Shown piece after piece: positions 62,021-64,000 of a DNA stretch of 64,000 nt (the first letter of the stretch is position 1; the number at the start of each line of letters is the position of its first letter). Position numbers and translations under genes: made by a program. The DNA is from Akkermansia muciniphila (GTDB taxonomy: Bacteria > Verrucomicrobiota > Verrucomicrobiia > Opitutales > Opitutaceae), in contig CAMCZZ010000011.1 of assembly GCA_945888375.1 (NCBI GenBank), forward strand, positions 1 through 64,000, given 5' to 3'. The notes under the pieces are model-generated. The model searched no databases. It saw nothing but the letters and a program-made list of their open reading frames with translations, and was not told the origin of the DNA.

Positions 62021-62857
62021 ATGTCCGCCGTTTTAAATCTCTCCGCCTACCGCTTCACGCCCTTCGCCGCCGGGGACCTCGTGCCGCTGCGCGACCGCCT
62101 GCGCCTGCTCACCCGCGAGCTCGAATTGCGTGGCACCATCCTGCTGAGCACCGAGGGGATCAACCTCTTCGTGGCCGGCCCCCGCGCCGCCACCGACGTC
62201 CTGCTCGCCGAGCTCCGCACCCTCCCCGGCCTCGCCGACCTCACGCCGAAGGAAAGTCCCTCCGACGAGCGCCCCTTCAACCGCATGCTGGTGAAGATCA
62301 AAAAGGAGATCATCGCTTTCGGCGTGGAAGGCATCGACCCCGCCCGCGATCCCGCCCCCCGGCTCGCCCCGGAGACGCTAAAACAGTGGCTCGATGAGGG
62401 CCGTCCCGTGACCCTGCTCGATACGCGCAACGACTACGAAATCCGCCTCGGCACCTTCAAGGGCGCGCTCGTGCCGGGCATCGACCACTTCCGCGACTTC
62501 CCCGACGCCGTCCGCCGACTGCCAGAGAGCTTGAAACATAGCCCGGTCGTGACTTTCTGCACCGGCGGAATTCGCTGTGAAAAAGCCGCGCCCTTCCTGC
62601 GCCGCGAAGGCTTTGACGACGTTTATCAACTCGACGGCGGCATCCTTAAATACTTCGAGCTCTGCGGTGGTGAACACTACTCGGGGGATTGCTTCGTCTT
62701 TGACCGCCGCGTGGGCGTGGACGCCTCCCTGCGCGAGACCGATGCCGTGCTCTGCTTCGCCTGCCAGATGCCGCTCACCCTCGCCGAACAACAGGATCCG
62801 CGCTACGTCCCCGACATCTCCTGCCCGCACTGCGCCCCCGCCCTTCCTTCGCCGTGA
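62021..62857 (+). CDS. trhO: tRNA uridine(34) hydroxylase, rhodanese-type (UPF0176)
   Basis: 278 residues from the ATG of [12 protein letters not shown]. TrhO (YceA) makes 5-hydroxyuridine at the wobble position with oxygen. The N-terminal acylphosphatase-like domain reads [18 protein letters not shown], and the rhodanese domain (about 115-210) has [19 protein letters not shown] and the catalytic Cys in [14 protein letters not shown]. The Cys-rich tail ([27 protein letters not shown]) is typical. The next gene starts inside its stop codon (GTGA). Confidence 0.94.
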   Translation: MSAVLNLSAYRFTPFAAGDLVPLRDRLRLLTRELELRGTILLSTEGINLFVAGPRAATDVLLAELRTLPGLADLTPKESPSDERPFNRMLVKIKKEIIAFGVEGIDPARDPAPRLAPETLKQWLDEGRPVTLLDTRNDYEIRLGTFKGALVPGIDHFRDFPDAVRRLPESLKHSPVVTFCTGGIRCEKAAPFLRREGFDDVYQLDGGILKYFELCGGEHYSGDCFVFDRRVGVDASLRETDAVLCFACQMPLTLAEQQDPRYVPDISCPHCAPALPSP

Positions 62858-63300
62858 AACGCCTCCGCCTGCTCCCGCTCCTCGCCCTCGCGCTCGCCTT
62901 TACCCTCGCGGCCTGCTCCAGCCTGCAGCGCACCGTCACCCCCGGCCGCGATCCCGCCGCCCTGCGCGAGGTTTTCGTCGCCACCAATCTCAACGATAAC
63001 CACAGCCTCGGCCGCCGCCTCGCCGCCGCCTTCCGCGCCCGCGGCCTCCGTGCGGAAAGCGGCCCGCTCACCCTGCTGCCCAAAAGCGCCGAGGCCGTCG
63101 TGTCCTACCAAGACCGCTGGGCCTGGGATTTTGGCAATCACATGGTATACCTCCGTCTTTCGCTGCACGACACCGGCGAGCTCCAGCCCTTCGCCACCGC
63201 CACCCGCCAGCGCAATATCGCCAAGTCGACCAACCTCGACGAGGTCATACCCGCCGTCGTCGCCGAACTCCTCGCCCCCGCGCCAGCCACCAACCGCTAG
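62854..63300 (+). CDS. Small lipoprotein, function unknown
   Basis: 148 residues from a GTG that overlaps the trhO stop. The signal peptide has lipobox LAAC (Cys about 21). The mature part includes [59 protein letters not shown] and [16 protein letters not shown], with a two-layer alpha/beta appearance. No family was recognised. It is co-directional with the secretion gene that starts 27 bases on. Confidence 0.8.
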   Translation: MKRLRLLPLLALALAFTLAACSSLQRTVTPGRDPAALREVFVATNLNDNHSLGRRLAAAFRARGLRAESGPLTLLPKSAEAVVSYQDRWAWDFGNHMVYLRLSLHDTGELQPFATATRQRNIAKSTNLDEVIPAVVAELLAPAPATNR

Positions 63301-63327
63301 GCGCTGCTCGCTACCCCCCAAAAAACC

Positions 63328-64000
63328 GTGCCCCTTGCCTCCACCAAACTCGCCCTCGTTTACCATAACCTTGCCCAGTTGCTCGGTGCCGGGGTGACGC
63401 TGGCAGAGGCGCTGCGCGCACCCTCGCCCGCCCCGGTCGCGGATTGCATGCGGCTATCCGGCCTCATCGAGTCGGGCGCCTCGATGCCCGAGGTCATCGG
63501 CGCCGCCGGCGCTTGGCTGCCGCAGTCCGACCGGCCCTTCATCCTCGCCGCCGCCGGCTCCGGCCGCCTTCCCCTCGTCCTCGAAAACCTCGCCGCCCGC
63601 CACGAACAGATCGGGGCCACCCGCCGCCGCGTGCTCTTCGCCTGCATCTATCCGGTGGGCGTTTTTCACTTCGCCGCGCTGATCTTCCCGTTCCTGCGGA
63701 TGATCAACTTCGAGCAGGGGCTCCAGGGCGGCGTGTCCAGCTACGTGACTGGCGTGCTGACCATTCTCCTGCCCGTCTGGTTAGGCGCCGGCCTGCTCTT
63801 TTATCTGGTCCGCCGGGAAAATCCGCTCGCCCTCCGTCTGCTCGACCTGCTCCCCGCCATCGGCGGCTACCGCAAGCACCAGGCACTGGCTGACTTCGCC
63901 TTCGCCCTCGGCAACCTCCTCGAGGCCGGCGCGCCCATCGGCCAGGCATGGCGCGACTCCGGCCGCATCGCCCGCTCCCGTCGCATCCTCGCCGCCGCCC
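63328..64000 (+). CDS. Type II secretion/type IV pilus F-family protein, cut by the window end
   Basis: 224 residues are visible from a GTG start and the frame is open at the window edge. The T2SF domain pattern appears as LVYHNLAQLLGAGVTLAEAL, LVLENLAARHEQIGATRRRVLFACIYPVGVFHFAAL and, in a second half, ADFAFALGNLLEAGAPIGQAWRDS. Three membrane segments can be seen. GspF/PilC proteins form the inner-membrane platform of secretion and pilus machines. Only the beginning is present, so specificity cannot be decided. Confidence 0.8.
   Translation, partial: MPLASTKLALVYHNLAQLLGAGVTLAEALRAPSPAPVADCMRLSGLIESGASMPEVIGAAGAWLPQSDRPFILAAAGSGRLPLVLENLAARHEQIGATRRRVLFACIYPVGVFHFAALIFPFLRMINFEQGLQGGVSSYVTGVLTILLPVWLGAGLLFYLVRRENPLALRLLDLLPAIGGYRKHQALADFAFALGNLLEAGAPIGQAWRDSGRIARSRRILAAA

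Overview
The window is chromosomal DNA of a high-GC Gram-negative bacterium, most likely a verrucomicrobium close to the Opitutaceae. Pointers are the fused LpxC-FabZ gene, SecD and SecF fused in one polypeptide, an exosortase, menaquinone and lipid A genes, flagellar gene pieces and an arginine decarboxylase of the SpeA type. This placement is inferred from gene content, not from a marker tree.

Layout. Positions 1-3421 look like one end of an integrated element: about 2 kb without convincing genes but full of hairpins and a three-copy palindromic repeat, then a tyrosine recombinase directly downstream of tRNA-Ser(CGA). From 3.6 to 22 kb lie housekeeping and envelope genes: a VOC protein, a phosphoesterase, lptG, pyrD, menA, msrB, a nuclease-HhH protein, an aldo/keto reductase, an exosortase, fabF, a HIT protein, phoH-pgpH, a MazG-like protein, a BadF-type kinase and an orphan ModB. 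tRNA-Asp(GTC) follows. Then come recJ, secDF-yajC, speA, terC, two RNA methyltransferases, a secreted nuclease and an esterase (22-36 kb). The lipid A block (DUF3857/transglutaminase protein, lpxC-fabZ, lpxA) is at 37-41.6 kb, followed by a TM2 protein and a CBS-type inorganic pyrophosphatase.

At 43.8-49.2 kb is a damaged flagellar islet. fliS, a FliT-like gene and a FlgM-like gene are intact and follow a close match to a sigma-28 promoter, but the islet is bounded by two head-to-head junctions. At each junction two divergent genes have both lost their 5' ends: glycosyltransferase/fliD at about 44.70 kb, and sigma-54 activator/STAS protein at about 48.93 kb. Deletions or assembly joins would both explain this, and it is the most unusual feature of the window.

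From 49.3 kb to the end run the gpmI-pfkB-tmk-holB operon, guaB and a long PurA-like gene, the recF-TSUP-ruvC operon that ends in an unrecognised 43-residue basic protein, hisI, trhO, a small lipoprotein and the start of a type II secretion F-type gene cut by the window end.

No CRISPR array, rRNA or intact insertion sequence was seen. The best candidates for something new are the palindromic word-array repeats next to the recombinase and the paired truncation junctions.
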